A stretch of 64,000 nucleotides of DNA from Chitinimonas sp036961565 (GCF_036961565.1 NZ_JBAMDD010000016.1:34408-98407), one strand, 5' to 3'. Positions 44,300 through 53,280 are shown, numbered from the stretch's first letter. Program-made: numbers and translations. Notes: generated by a model from the letters alone, not told the origin.

Positions 44300-46747
44300 T
44301 TAGTCTTCCCGCGCAGGCACCAATACAGTGCGGTTGCCGTTGGTTTCCATGGGGCTGACCAGCCCTGCCTGTTCCATCTGCTCGATCAATCGTGCTGCCC
44401 GGTTGTAGCCTATGCGCAGTTGCCGCTGTACCGACGAAATGGAGGCCTTGCGGCTCTTCAGTACGAAGGCCACGGCCTGGTCATACATATCGTCGCCTTC
44501 TCCGCCCTCGCCACCGCCCAGGCTGAACTCCCCTGCGCCGCCTTCAGCGCCCTCGACCTGGCCGGTCAAGATGCCTTCTATATAGTTGGGCTCGCCCTGG
44601 GATTTGAGGAACTCCACCACGGCGTGGACTTCCTCGTCGGCCACGAAGGCGCCGTGTATGCGCTGCGGGTAGCCGGTGCCGGGCGGCAGGAACAGGCCGT
44701 CACCCTGGCCCAGCAGGCTTTCTGCGCCCATCTGGTCCAAGATGGTACGGCTGTCTATCTTGCTGGATACCTGGAAGGCGCAGCGAGTGGGAATGTTGGC
44801 CTTGATCAGGCCGGTGATGACATCCACCGAGGGGCGCTGGGTGGCCAGTATCAGGTGCACGCCGGCAGCCCGTGCCTTTTGTGCCAGGCGGGCGATCAAC
44901 TGTTCAACCTGCTTGCCGGCCACCATCATCAGGTCAGCCAGCTCGTCTATCAAGACCACGATCAACGGCAGCGGCTCCAAGGGCTCCGGGTTGTCTGGGG
45001 TCAGGCTGAAGGGGTTGGTCAGTTTTTCGCCGCGCTTTTCGGCTTCCTTCACCTTCTGGTTGAAGCCCGCCAGGTTACGTACACCCATGGCGCTCATCAG
45101 GCGATAGCGCTTTTCCATCTCGGCCACGCACCAGTTGAGCGCGTTGGCGGCGTGCTTCATATCGGTCACCACCGGGGCCAGCAGGTGGGGGATACCCTCG
45201 TAGATGCTCAGTTCCAGCATTTTCGGGTCGACCATGATCAGGCGCACTTCCTCTGGCGTAGCCTTGTAGAGGAAGGACAGGATGATGGCGTTCATGGCCA
45301 CCGACTTGCCCGAGCCGGTCGTGCCGGCTACCAGCATGTGCGGCGCCTTGGCCAGGTCGGTGACTACCGGCTTGCCCGAGATATCCTTGCCCATGGCCAT
45401 GCTGAGCAGCGAGGAGGAATCGTGATAGGGCTGCGAACCGAGTATCTCGGACAGCCGCACTATCTGGCGCTTGGGGTTGGGCAGTTCCAGGCCCATATAG
45501 GTCTTGCCCGGTATGGTTTCGACCACCCGTATGCTGACCAGCGACAGGGCACGGGCCAGGTCCTTGATCAGGTTGACGATCTGCGAGCCCTTGACCCCTA
45601 CCGCCGGTTCGATCTCATAGCGCGTGATCACGGGGCCGGGATAGGCGGCCACTACTTTGACCTCTACGCCGAATTCAGCCAGCTTGCGTTCGATCAGGCG
45701 CGAGGTGTACTCGATGGTCTCGTGGCTGACGACTTCCTGGGTAGGCGGCGGCGGCGACAGCAGGGTAATGCTGGGTAGCTCGGCGCGATTGCTGCTCACC
45801 AGGGCAGGGGTCTTCTTGCTGACGGTCTTCTGTTTGACGCCTGCTGGGGCTGTCGTGGCCTCATCCCAGGGCGGGAGTTCTTCCTTGCTGAACAGCGAAG
45901 GCTGGGCCTCGGCCTGCTTGGCCTTTTCCTGGGCTTTCTGTTCCTGTTCGATTTCCTTCAATACGGCCTTGGATGGTGCAATCTCCAGTAGCGGTTCTTC
46001 TATCCGCAGGGCTGGTGCATCTTCAAAGCGCTGCTTCTCGACGGTGACGCGCGCTTCCCGGGCGATGGCGGCTTCCTCGCCTATCTTGCGGTCCTGCCGG
46101 GCCTGCCAGAGATTGAACAGGCGTAACCCTGCGGTTTCTATCCAGCCGCCCAGTTTCTCCATCAGGTCCAGCCAGGAAACGCCGGCAAACAGGGATACCC
46201 CGATGCCAAAGCAGGTGAGCAGTATCAGCGTGGCGCCGCTGAAACCCAGTGCGTGGAACAACCAGCCACCCAGTGCCAGGCCCAGCATGCCACCGGGTAC
46301 ATAGGGTAGGTCTATCTGCCAGGTATTGAGGCGCAAGGCCTCCAGGCTGCAGCTGGAGAGGATAAGCAGCAGGTAGCCGCTGATGGCAACAAAGGCCAGG
46401 CGGTGGTTGTGTTCCACCTTCTCCAGCCGGCGATAGCCCCACAGGATGGCGGCCAGGCAGAACACCACCCACCACCAGGCAGAGAAGCCGAACAGATAGA
46501 GCAAAACGTCGGCCAGCCAGGCGCCGAAGGCACCGCCCTTGTTGCGCACCACGGCATCACTGGCTGCATGCGACCAGCCAGGGTCGGCCGGGCTGTAGCT
46601 GGCCAGGATAATGACCAGATAGATGCCGGCTACCACCGCTGCCAACCACCAGCTCTCACGCAATACAGCCGTGATCTGGGGGGGCAAGGGCGTGCCATCA
46701 CGCTTGGCGGGGTTGGGGGCGTTCTTGGGGCGACGTTGGAACAACAT
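44300..46747 (-). CDS. ftsK: DNA translocase FtsK
   Basis: 815 residues from ATG 46747 (MLFQRRPKN); a TTG 15 nt earlier is less likely. Four or five N-terminal membrane helices come first (up to about 205). A Glu/Lys/Ala-rich linker and the RecA-like motor follow, with Walker A GTTGSGKSVAMN near residue 477 and Walker B VVLIDELADLMM. The C-terminal gamma winged helix (RQLRIGYNRAARLIEQME) reads KOPS sites. FtsK couples division to chromosome dimer resolution. A -10-like TATAAT lies upstream. Confidence 0.97.
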   Translation of the reverse strand: MLFQRRPKNAPNPAKRDGTPLPPQITAVLRESWWLAAVVAGIYLVIILASYSPADPGWSHAASDAVVRNKGGAFGAWLADVLLYLFGFSAWWWVVFCLAAILWGYRRLEKVEHNHRLAFVAISGYLLLILSSCSLEALRLNTWQIDLPYVPGGMLGLALGGWLFHALGFSGATLILLTCFGIGVSLFAGVSWLDLMEKLGGWIETAGLRLFNLWQARQDRKIGEEAAIAREARVTVEKQRFEDAPALRIEEPLLEIAPSKAVLKEIEQEQKAQEKAKQAEAQPSLFSKEELPPWDEATTAPAGVKQKTVSKKTPALVSSNRAELPSITLLSPPPPTQEVVSHETIEYTSRLIERKLAEFGVEVKVVAAYPGPVITRYEIEPAVGVKGSQIVNLIKDLARALSLVSIRVVETIPGKTYMGLELPNPKRQIVRLSEILGSQPYHDSSSLLSMAMGKDISGKPVVTDLAKAPHMLVAGTTGSGKSVAMNAIILSFLYKATPEEVRLIMVDPKMLELSIYEGIPHLLAPVVTDMKHAANALNWCVAEMEKRYRLMSAMGVRNLAGFNQKVKEAEKRGEKLTNPFSLTPDNPEPLEPLPLIVVLIDELADLMMVAGKQVEQLIARLAQKARAAGVHLILATQRPSVDVITGLIKANIPTRCAFQVSSKIDSRTILDQMGAESLLGQGDGLFLPPGTGYPQRIHGAFVADEEVHAVVEFLKSQGEPNYIEGILTGQVEGAEGGAGEFSLGGGEGGEGDDMYDQAVAFVLKSRKASISSVQRQLRIGYNRAARLIEQMEQAGLVSPMETNGNRTVLVPARED

Positions 46748-46777
46748 GGATGCAGCCTGCAAGGGAATCGAGGGCGA

Positions 46778-46783
46778 TTATAG
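46778..46783 (-). promoter_or_regulatory. Consensus -10 hexamer TATAAT upstream of ftsK
   Basis: A perfect TATAAT on the minus strand, 31 bp before the ftsK ATG; no good -35 at 16-18 bp. The remaining gap to the peptidase gene (46784-47017) shows no gene. Confidence 0.4.
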
Positions 46784-47017
46784 CGTGGTGGATTTGATGA
46801 CGGAGGAATGCGGATGCACAGTGCGCCCTATTCACACTCTGTGGCTTGCCATCTACACCTGCAGGTCGGCTGGTAATGCGGCCAAGACCCAGGAAGCGCC
46901 ACAGCATCAGCGGTTTAGCTTGGTACGAACTGGCGATCTGTAGCGCATCAGCCCCGGGGCCTGACATGCCATTCACGCAACAAGGTGCCAGTCCGCGTAG
47001 CCTGGCCAGGGCTGGAG

Positions 47018-47944
47018 TTAACGATAGATGGCGATCATGCGCTCGCCGTTGGCATCCACGGCGGCGCGATACATGCCTTCGCAGTTGAAGGGCAGGGCCA
47101 CATGGCCTTCCCAATCCACCGCAATCAGGCCACCACTGCCGCCCAGCTCCAGCAACTGGCCGTACACCACTTCGTCGCAGGCGTCGCCCAGCGGCTGGCC
47201 CATATAGCGCACCCGGCTGGCGACTTCGTGGGCGGCGCAGCAGCGTATGAAGCTTTCGCCGTGGCCGGTGCCCGATACCGCTACCAGGTCGTCTGCCCAG
47301 GTGCCAGCGCCGATGACCGGGGTATCGCCGATGCGGCCTGCCATCTTGGCGGTGCGGCCACCAGTAGAGGTGGCTGCCGCCAGGCGGCCAGCGGTGTCCA
47401 GCGCTACGGCACCCACTGTGCCGTGCTTCACCTGCTCGCTTACTTCGGCATCGCTACCACCCGCCCTGAGCCGGGCCAGCTCGGACTGCAGGGCTTCCCA
47501 GCGCTTGCTGGTGTGGAAGTATTCAGGGGCAGCCTGGGGCAGACCCATCTTTGCTGCGAAGGCATCGGCAGCCTCGAAGCCCAGTGTGACATGGGGGGTA
47601 TGGGCCATGACCAGGCGAGCAAGCTGTACTGGATTGCGGGTGCGCCTGACGCCGGTGACGCTGCCGGCTGTGCGGAACGTGCCGTCCATGATGGCGGCTT
47701 CCATCTCGATAAAGCCCTGATCATTGAACACCGCGCCACGGCCGGCGTTGAACAGGGGATTGTCTTCGAGGGCGATGACGGATGCCTGTACGGCATCCAG
47801 GGCTGCGCCACCCGCGTGCAGGATGCTCAGGCCACTATCAAGCGCGGCGCTGAGGCCGGCTATCAGCTCGGCTTCCAGTTCAGGTGTCAGGTCGGCGGCG
47901 CGTATGGTGCCGGCGCCGCCGTGTAGGGCGAGGGCTATGGGCAT
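47018..47944 (-). CDS. iaaA: Isoaspartyl peptidase/L-asparaginase (Ntn hydrolase)
   Basis: 308 residues. The N-terminal ALHGGAGTI and FNAGRGAVF motifs and the autocleavage site HGTVGAVALD are present, with Thr176 as the nucleophile released by self-processing. STGG and the GTGHGE segment are typical substrate-binding elements. The enzyme removes isoaspartyl residues from peptides and hydrolyses asparagine. It is the second isoaspartate-related gene in the window, with pcm, but unlinked. It is preceded by the acyltransferase gene on the same strand. Confidence 0.94.
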   Translation of the reverse strand: MPIALALHGGAGTIRAADLTPELEAELIAGLSAALDSGLSILHAGGAALDAVQASVIALEDNPLFNAGRGAVFNDQGFIEMEAAIMDGTFRTAGSVTGVRRTRNPVQLARLVMAHTPHVTLGFEAADAFAAKMGLPQAAPEYFHTSKRWEALQSELARLRAGGSDAEVSEQVKHGTVGAVALDTAGRLAAATSTGGRTAKMAGRIGDTPVIGAGTWADDLVAVSGTGHGESFIRCCAAHEVASRVRYMGQPLGDACDEVVYGQLLELGGSGGLIAVDWEGHVALPFNCEGMYRAAVDANGERMIAIYR

Positions 47945-47955
47945 GGCAGGGGCGG

Positions 47956-48699
47956 TTATTCCAGAAAGCGCTTCTGCCAGCCTTGGTAGAGCCGGTAGGC
48001 ATGGTCCTTCATGCTCTCTGGGGTGTCGAAATTGCGGGGGTCTATGGGTTCAAATACATGGTAGTCGGCCCGGGGATTGGGCGACGTGGCGATTTGCCAG
48101 AGTTTCGACAAAAGGTGCTGGTCGGCCCATTCGAAGGCCTCCTGGGCTTGGTAGTGCAGAAACACCGGTACGATGGGTGTGCCGCTCTCAAAGCTGGCGA
48201 TAAAGGCGCCGCTGAAAAAGCGCCCACCCAGGCGCCGGCCCTTGCAGCCACCTTCGGGATAGAGCGCCAGGCAACTACCGCTGCGGGCGGCATCAATCAG
48301 CGCTTGGGTAGCAGCTTTGCGCGAATCGGACGATTCCCGTTTGACAAACAAGGTGCCTGCGCCAACGGCAACTCTGCCCACTATCCACCAATCGGCCACC
48401 TCAGCCTTGGCCAAGGAGCGGACAGGAAACAGGGCCGGGATGCCGATATCCTCAAAGGCGGAAGGGTGATTGGCAATCAGCACATAGTGCTGGGGCAGTT
48501 GACCACGGTAATGCTGGTGTAAACGCAGCTCTACCCCCAGGGCGCGGACAAAGGCGCGGCACCAGGCATGGAAGAACGGTGGATAGATGCGCCGGATAAG
48601 ACCGTGCGGCAGTTGTGCCAGCAACAGCAGCACGGGGGTATAGAAGACGAAATCCAATATGGCCAGTACGCGCCAGAGCAGGCGCAACAGGGCGATCAT
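47956..48699 (-). CDS. Lysophospholipid acyltransferase (PlsC-like)
   Basis: 247 residues from ATG 48699. A hydrophobic N-terminus (IALLRLLWRVLAILDFVFYT) anchors it in the inner membrane. The acyltransferase motif reads NHPSAFED (77-84), so the Asp usually found after H-x4 is Glu83 with Asp84 behind it. A second motif YPEGGCKGR replaces the common FPEGTRS. It probably acylates lysophosphatidic acid or a related lysolipid. It is upstream of the peptidase gene by 11 nt, hence co-transcribed. Confidence 0.82.
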   Translation of the reverse strand: MIALLRLLWRVLAILDFVFYTPVLLLLAQLPHGLIRRIYPPFFHAWCRAFVRALGVELRLHQHYRGQLPQHYVLIANHPSAFEDIGIPALFPVRSLAKAEVADWWIVGRVAVGAGTLFVKRESSDSRKAATQALIDAARSGSCLALYPEGGCKGRRLGGRFFSGAFIASFESGTPIVPVFLHYQAQEAFEWADQHLLSKLWQIATSPNPRADYHVFEPIDPRNFDTPESMKDHAYRLYQGWQKRFLE

Positions 48700-48827
48700 G
48701 ACGCAGCCAGCCGTGTGGCCAGCCAGCCTGGGCCTGGACCAGGTGTGCAACTGGCAGGCCTAGGCGCGCTCGCCAAGCGGGCGAGCTGGGCCTTACGGCG
48801 GGGCGGGAGGCAGGGCCGCCGCACGGC

Positions 48828-49568
48828 TTAGACCAGGAAGCCGCGCAGCTTGCTCTCGATAATGCGCGGGTTCTCGCCATGGGCGATGGCAACCAGGCCT
48901 TCGGTGACCAGTTCGCGCCGCTTGACCTCGCTGGCGATCACCTGCTTGAGCTTATTGCCTATGGGCAGGAAGAACAGGTTGGCCGAACCCACGCCGTATA
49001 TGGTGGCGACAAAGGCAACCGCGATGCCTGAACCCAGCTTGGCGGGGTCGGTCAGGTTCTCCATGACATGGATCAGGCCCATGACGGCGCCCAGAATGCC
49101 TATGGTGGGTGCATAGCCGCCGGCCGATTCCCAGATCTTGGCAGCAGCGCGGTGTTTTTCTTCGTAGGCAGTGATTTCCAGTTCCATGGTATGCCGTATG
49201 GCCTCGGGCTCCGCACCGTCGACCAGCATTTGCAAGGCACGCTTGATAAAGGGATCCTTCTCGTTCATCAAGGGGGTCTCAAGTGCCAGCAGGCCGCCTC
49301 GGCGGGCGGTGTTGCTCCAGGACACCATGGACTTGACCCAGGGTTCCAGTTCTACCAAGGGTGGTGCCACGACCCAGCGCAGCATCTTGACACCACCGAT
49401 AAAGCTGGCGGCGTTGCTTTGCAGCAGTACCGCACCCATGGTGCCACCCATGACGATCAACAGGGCGGTGACCTGCAGCAGCGAAGAAATCTGGCCGCCC
49501 TCCAGCACCTGTCCGCCAACGATGGCCGCAATGCCGAGGAGGATACCGATTATGCTCAGTCTATCCAT
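48828..49568 (-). CDS. motA: Flagellar motor stator protein, MotA family (MotC/PomA-like)
   Basis: 246 residues with four membrane segments: near the N-terminus (IIGILLGIAAIVGG, LLIVMGGTMGAVLL) and at about 150-200 (APTIGILGAVMGLIHVMENL, GIAVAFVATIYGVGSANLFF). The long cytoplasmic loop between is typical of PomA/MotC-type stators that form ion channels with MotB. It follows fliA by 75 bp on the same strand, as motC does in pseudomonads. No motB/motD gene follows; the next gene downstream is the acyltransferase. Confidence 0.93.
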   Translation of the reverse strand: MDRLSIIGILLGIAAIVGGQVLEGGQISSLLQVTALLIVMGGTMGAVLLQSNAASFIGGVKMLRWVVAPPLVELEPWVKSMVSWSNTARRGGLLALETPLMNEKDPFIKRALQMLVDGAEPEAIRHTMELEITAYEEKHRAAAKIWESAGGYAPTIGILGAVMGLIHVMENLTDPAKLGSGIAVAFVATIYGVGSANLFFLPIGNKLKQVIASEVKRRELVTEGLVAIAHGENPRIIESKLRGFLV

Positions 49569-49643
49569 GTGTACGGGTAATCTCTGTGTGATCTGGTTTG
49601 CTGCCGTTTATAGCAGATTGCGCCTTGCTTGGTGACGCCATGC

Positions 49644-50399
49644 TTACTTCTGTGTCCAATCGCGCAGCTTGACACGCAAACGGGCGACGGCCTGGCTGTG
49701 CAACTGGCAGACGCGTGATTCGGAGACATTCAGTACGGCGCCGATTTCCTTGAGGTTCAGCTCCTGCTCATAGTAGAGGGCCATGACCATTTTCTCCCGC
49801 TCTGGCAGGCTGGCTATGCCATCGATCAGCACCTGCCGGAAGGCGTTGTCATCTATCTCATTCAGCGGGTCGGACTTGTGGTCTGCCGCCATGGCGTCCA
49901 GCGCACTGCGGCTGTCGTCTTCGCTGTCGTGGTCGTCGTAATAGATCAGCTGGTGGCCCCGGCAATCGGCCAGCAGTTCCTGGTAGTCTGCCAGGGGCAG
50001 GTTCATGGCATCTGCCACTTCAGACTCATTGGCGGCACGCCCAAGCTTGTGCTCCAGCTTGACCAGCGCGGCCTCGATATCGCGCATGGAGCGGCGCAGC
50101 TGCCTTGGCAGCCAGTCGGCCTCGCGCAGTTCGTCCAGCATGGCGCCACGTATGCGCTGGGTGGCATAGGTCTCGAACAACACCCCTGCGGTTGGGTCGA
50201 AGTTACGGGCAGCATCCATCAGGCCGATCAGTCCGGCCTGTATCAGGTCATCCACTTCCACGCTGGCTGGCAGCCTGGCAACCAGGTGGTAGGCCAGTTT
50301 TTTGACCAGCGGGGCAAAGTTGTTGACGCGCTCTTCCACCGGATCGGTGGCGTGTTTCTGATATGCACCTATGGCGCGGGACGTGGGCATGCTCGACAT
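49644..50399 (-). CDS. fliA: Flagellar sigma factor FliA (sigma-28)
   Basis: 251 residues from ATG 50399 (MSSMPTSRAIGAYQ); ATG 50390 or an upstream TTG cannot be excluded because no start has a good ribosome-binding site. Sigma regions 2 (VDDLIQAGLIGLMDAARNFD and FETYATQRIRGAMLDELR), 3 and 4 (LNLKEIGAVLNVSESRVCQL) are clear. It directs late flagellar and chemotaxis genes. It is downstream of flhG but separated by 326 bp with its own -10-like site, so it may be transcribed separately. Confidence 0.96.
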   Translation of the reverse strand: MSSMPTSRAIGAYQKHATDPVEERVNNFAPLVKKLAYHLVARLPASVEVDDLIQAGLIGLMDAARNFDPTAGVLFETYATQRIRGAMLDELREADWLPRQLRRSMRDIEAALVKLEHKLGRAANESEVADAMNLPLADYQELLADCRGHQLIYYDDHDSEDDSRSALDAMAADHKSDPLNEIDDNAFRQVLIDGIASLPEREKMVMALYYEQELNLKEIGAVLNVSESRVCQLHSQAVARLRVKLRDWTQK

Positions 50400-50490
50400 C
50401 AGGTGGGAGGGTATGGCTTCTTTATGCGCCACGCTGGCCGGTTTGCCAATGTGGCAATCCAAGATTAACAGCTGACGTGCGCTTTGTTGA

Positions 50491-50496
50491 ATTATA
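50491..50496 (-). promoter_or_regulatory. Consensus -10 hexamer TATAAT upstream of fliA
   Basis: A perfect TATAAT on the minus strand, about 92 bp before the fliA start; no clear -35. It suggests fliA can be transcribed independently of flhG. Confidence 0.4.
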
Positions 50497-50729
50497 TGGA
50501 GCAGCCGGCTGGCACCTCATGGGCTCCAGGCCCAGCGCCGGCTTTGCTGGCGCGGGTGCCTTTGGAACGAAACTTACGACAAGCCTGGGAGGCTGGCAAC
50601 CGGCTTGGCGTGCGCGGTGTGGCGGTCCATGTGCAAGTCATTGAGGTGCTTGATGATGGCGGTGTGCGCTGGTGGCACGGCCTATCTACCAATCCGGCCG
50701 TGGCAACATGGTTTTGCGGGGTGTGCTAG
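50496..50729 (+). CDS. Possible small protein in the flhG-fliA gap
   Basis: 77 residues if ATG 50496 is used. The sequence (LRQAWEAGNRLGVRGVAVHV, then DDGGVRWWHGL) does not match a family I know, and no ribosome-binding site precedes it. It is on the strand opposite to the flagellar genes and overlaps the flhG stop by 4 bp. It is the only long frame in a gap that is usually short or absent in flagellar clusters. It may be real or a chance frame. Confidence 0.3.
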   Translation: MEQPAGTSWAPGPAPALLARVPLERNLRQAWEAGNRLGVRGVAVHVQVIEVLDDGGVRWWHGLSTNPAVATWFCGVC

Positions 50730-51616
50730 CGCAGGCTGCTCAGACGGCGGCTGACATCCAGTGCGCGGTAGAGCAGGTTCTCCCTATCGGCACTGCCCGG
50801 TTTGCGGGGCCAGCGCCGCATGGCGGCGGCTAGCTGGGCGAAGGCGATGCTGGCTTCGCTTTGCGGGAAGGCATGGGCTACCGGTTGGCCCAGCTTGTCG
50901 GCACGAGCCAGTTGTTCGTCCTCGGGGACAAAGCCGACCAGCTTCATCTTGACATCCAGATAGCGGCCAGCGACTTCCTTGACCCGCTTGAACAGGGCCA
51001 TGGCGGTGTCCAGCGTACGTACCCGGTTGGCCAGCAGGCGGAAATCACGGCGCCCATACTCGGTATGCAAGCGCTTGATGGCGGCATAGGCCGCCGTGAT
51101 CGACTCACCCGAGGGGGTGATGACGACGATGACCTCGTCCGCCGACAAGGCCAGGCCAGGCGCGTTGTCGTCGGCAACCGGGCGGGCATCTACCAGCACC
51201 CAGTCTATGCGGGCGACCAGGGAGTCGTATTCGTCGGCCAATTGATTGGCGCGGCCGGGGGGCAGGTGGCCTGCCAGGGGGGCGGACAGCTTGATGGGCA
51301 TCAGCTCGAAACCGGGAGCGGAAAGCAGCAGTTCATCCAGCCGGACTTCGCGCCCGGCGGCATGCTCGAAGGCATAGCGCTGGCGCAGTTGCAGGCGGTT
51401 GATGGCATTGTGCCGGCTATCGTCCTCGTCCAGCAGCAGGACGCGCATATCCTGTGCCGATATCGCGGCAGCCAGATTGAGCGCCAGCGTGGTTACACCC
51501 GTGCCGCTGCCACCGGTAAGGGCCACCGCCCGACCACCGGGCCCGCCTACCAGCTTGCGTAAGCTGGCTGCCTGGTCGGCTGCTACCGTGGTAACGATAT
51601 TGTTGAGCCTATCCAT
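50726..51616 (-). CDS. flhG: FlhG/FleN, MinD-type flagellar number regulator
   Basis: 296 residues. The N-terminal DQAASLR (14-20) fits the DQAxxLR motif by which FlhG stimulates the FlhF GTPase. The MinD-like fold follows (LALNLAAAISAQDMRVLLLD, then VLVDARPVADDNAPG and VVITPSGESITAAYAAIK). The P-loop region reads TGGSGTGVTT, with Val41 where the Walker A lysine should be, and the deviant-Walker first lysine is also missing. ATP hydrolysis may be lost or altered. It follows flhF by 6 nt. In other bacteria FlhG limits flagellar number. Confidence 0.9.
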   Translation of the reverse strand: MDRLNNIVTTVAADQAASLRKLVGGPGGRAVALTGGSGTGVTTLALNLAAAISAQDMRVLLLDEDDSRHNAINRLQLRQRYAFEHAAGREVRLDELLLSAPGFELMPIKLSAPLAGHLPPGRANQLADEYDSLVARIDWVLVDARPVADDNAPGLALSADEVIVVITPSGESITAAYAAIKRLHTEYGRRDFRLLANRVRTLDTAMALFKRVKEVAGRYLDVKMKLVGFVPEDEQLARADKLGQPVAHAFPQSEASIAFAQLAAAMRRWPRKPGSADRENLLYRALDVSRRLSSLR

Positions 51617-51622
51617 GGCACA

Positions 51623-53206
51623 TCAGGCGGCGGCTTCTCGCCAGGAAAAGTCCAGCGACGGTTGCTGCGCCCCCAGAAACAGCGGGTACTCCTCGTTCTT
51701 GAGCCGGTAAGCCGGGGCTTCGGGCGGCGTCTTGAAGACCCTGTCTACCAGATATAGGCCACTGGCCACGTGCAGGTCTTCAGGCACCCGTTGGCCATTG
51801 GTAATGTAGTAAAGCGGCAGCTTGTAACGCACGATGACATCCAGGCCGCTGCCTAGCGAAAAGGCCTCGTCGGTCTTGGTAAAGATGCAGCCGGACAGGC
51901 CTTCGCCATGGTAGCGCCGTACCACGTCGTCCAGGGTGGTGCCCTGGGCATTGGCGCTGAGCAGGAGCAAACGCTTTACCGGGGTGGTCTGGCCTGCCAG
52001 CAGGGCGATCTGCTCGACCACGCGCTGGTCACGCTGGCCCATGCCGACAGTATCAATCAAGACCAGGTGGCGGTTGCGCAGGTCTGCCAGCGTCTGTGCC
52101 AGGTCGGTTTCGTCCGTGACGGCGTAGACGGGTACACCCAATATCTTGCCATAGATGCGTAACTGGTCCTGCGCGCCTATCCGGTAGCCATCGGTAGTAA
52201 TGAGGGCGACCTTGGCTGCGCCATGCTTGAGGGTGGCACGCGCAGCCAGCTTGGCGACGGTGGTGGTCTTGCCTACGCCGGTAGGGCCTACCAGGGCATA
52301 CACACCGCCGGCCTCGACAATATCGGCGCCTGGGCCGACGGTGGGCAGGTTATGTTGCAAGGCAGTGCGCGCCCATTTCATGCCGCGCTCGGTGCTGTAG
52401 CCGCTGGGCATGTGCTCAACGATCTGGCGGCTGAGGGCAGGGCTGAAGCCTACGCTCAGCAAGCGGCGCAGCACCTCCAGCCGCTCAGGTGCATGGCGTT
52501 TGAGTTCGTTCCAGGCGAGGCCGGCCAGCTGTCCTTCCAGCAGGCTGCGCAACATCTTGATCTCGCTGGAGATGTCTTCCACCTCATGGCTGATGTTTTC
52601 TATCTTCTTGCCGTGCTCACTCATATCCGGCACGGGGTGCACCGGCTCGCGGGTGATGGCAGGCGGGGCCGGAGGGGGGGCATAAGCCGGTGCGGTAGCC
52701 GGCGCAGCCTCGGCCGGCGCCAGGGTAGGCTCCACCCTGTGGCCTTGTGCTTGCTCCGGCTCGGGCGGTTCATAGCGATAGCGCGGGGTAAAGCTGGTCG
52801 GGCTGACCACGGCGGGGTGGTCGTCCGGCACAACGTCGCCGCCCAGGCGCGGCATGGCCATCATGGTTGGTGTGTTGGCAGCAGGACGTACCGGTGGCCG
52901 GATGTCAGCCAGCGTGGGCTCCTCGTCATCATCGTCCAACTCGGGCGGCAAGGCATAGGTGCGTTGCACGGCGCGATTGGCTGCCGCTGGTGCCTTGGGT
53001 GGCGTCAGCGTGGCGCGTGGTGTCGGCTTGGCGGCCAGGCTGCTGCTACCCAGGCTGGCTACCTCGGTGTCAGAGACGGCCATGATCTCGATATGCCCGT
53101 CCGGCAGTTGCCGGTTCGACAATATCAGTGCGTCTGGCCCCAGCTCATCACGTACCTGTTTCAGTACTTCTCGGGTGCTGGCCCCTTGGAATTTCTTGAC
53201 GACCAT
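51623..53206 (-). CDS. flhF: Flagellar GTPase FlhF
   Basis: 527 residues. It begins with the typical MVVKKFQGASTREVLKQVRD (B domain), followed by a long Pro/Ala-rich region (about 50-190) and an SRP-type NG GTPase domain. G1 is GPTGVGKTTTVAK near residue 310, with TTDGYRIGAQDQL, IDTVGM and FTKTDE further on. FlhF marks the pole or site of flagellum assembly. It lies between flhA (74-bp gap) and flhG (6 nt). Confidence 0.96.
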   Translation of the reverse strand: MVVKKFQGASTREVLKQVRDELGPDALILSNRQLPDGHIEIMAVSDTEVASLGSSSLAAKPTPRATLTPPKAPAAANRAVQRTYALPPELDDDDEEPTLADIRPPVRPAANTPTMMAMPRLGGDVVPDDHPAVVSPTSFTPRYRYEPPEPEQAQGHRVEPTLAPAEAAPATAPAYAPPPAPPAITREPVHPVPDMSEHGKKIENISHEVEDISSEIKMLRSLLEGQLAGLAWNELKRHAPERLEVLRRLLSVGFSPALSRQIVEHMPSGYSTERGMKWARTALQHNLPTVGPGADIVEAGGVYALVGPTGVGKTTTVAKLAARATLKHGAAKVALITTDGYRIGAQDQLRIYGKILGVPVYAVTDETDLAQTLADLRNRHLVLIDTVGMGQRDQRVVEQIALLAGQTTPVKRLLLLSANAQGTTLDDVVRRYHGEGLSGCIFTKTDEAFSLGSGLDVIVRYKLPLYYITNGQRVPEDLHVASGLYLVDRVFKTPPEAPAYRLKNEEYPLFLGAQQPSLDFSWREAAA

Positions 53207-53280
53207 GATCCTGTCCTTTGCTGGTCGATTCTTTCTTATGGTGCATTACCGGGCTTCCGGTTCACACTCCACCTGCTGTG

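Noticed and set aside
49569..49643. A sigma-28 promoter between fliA and motA
   Set aside because: A TAAA is present, but the second half does not resemble GCCGATAA at the required spacing.
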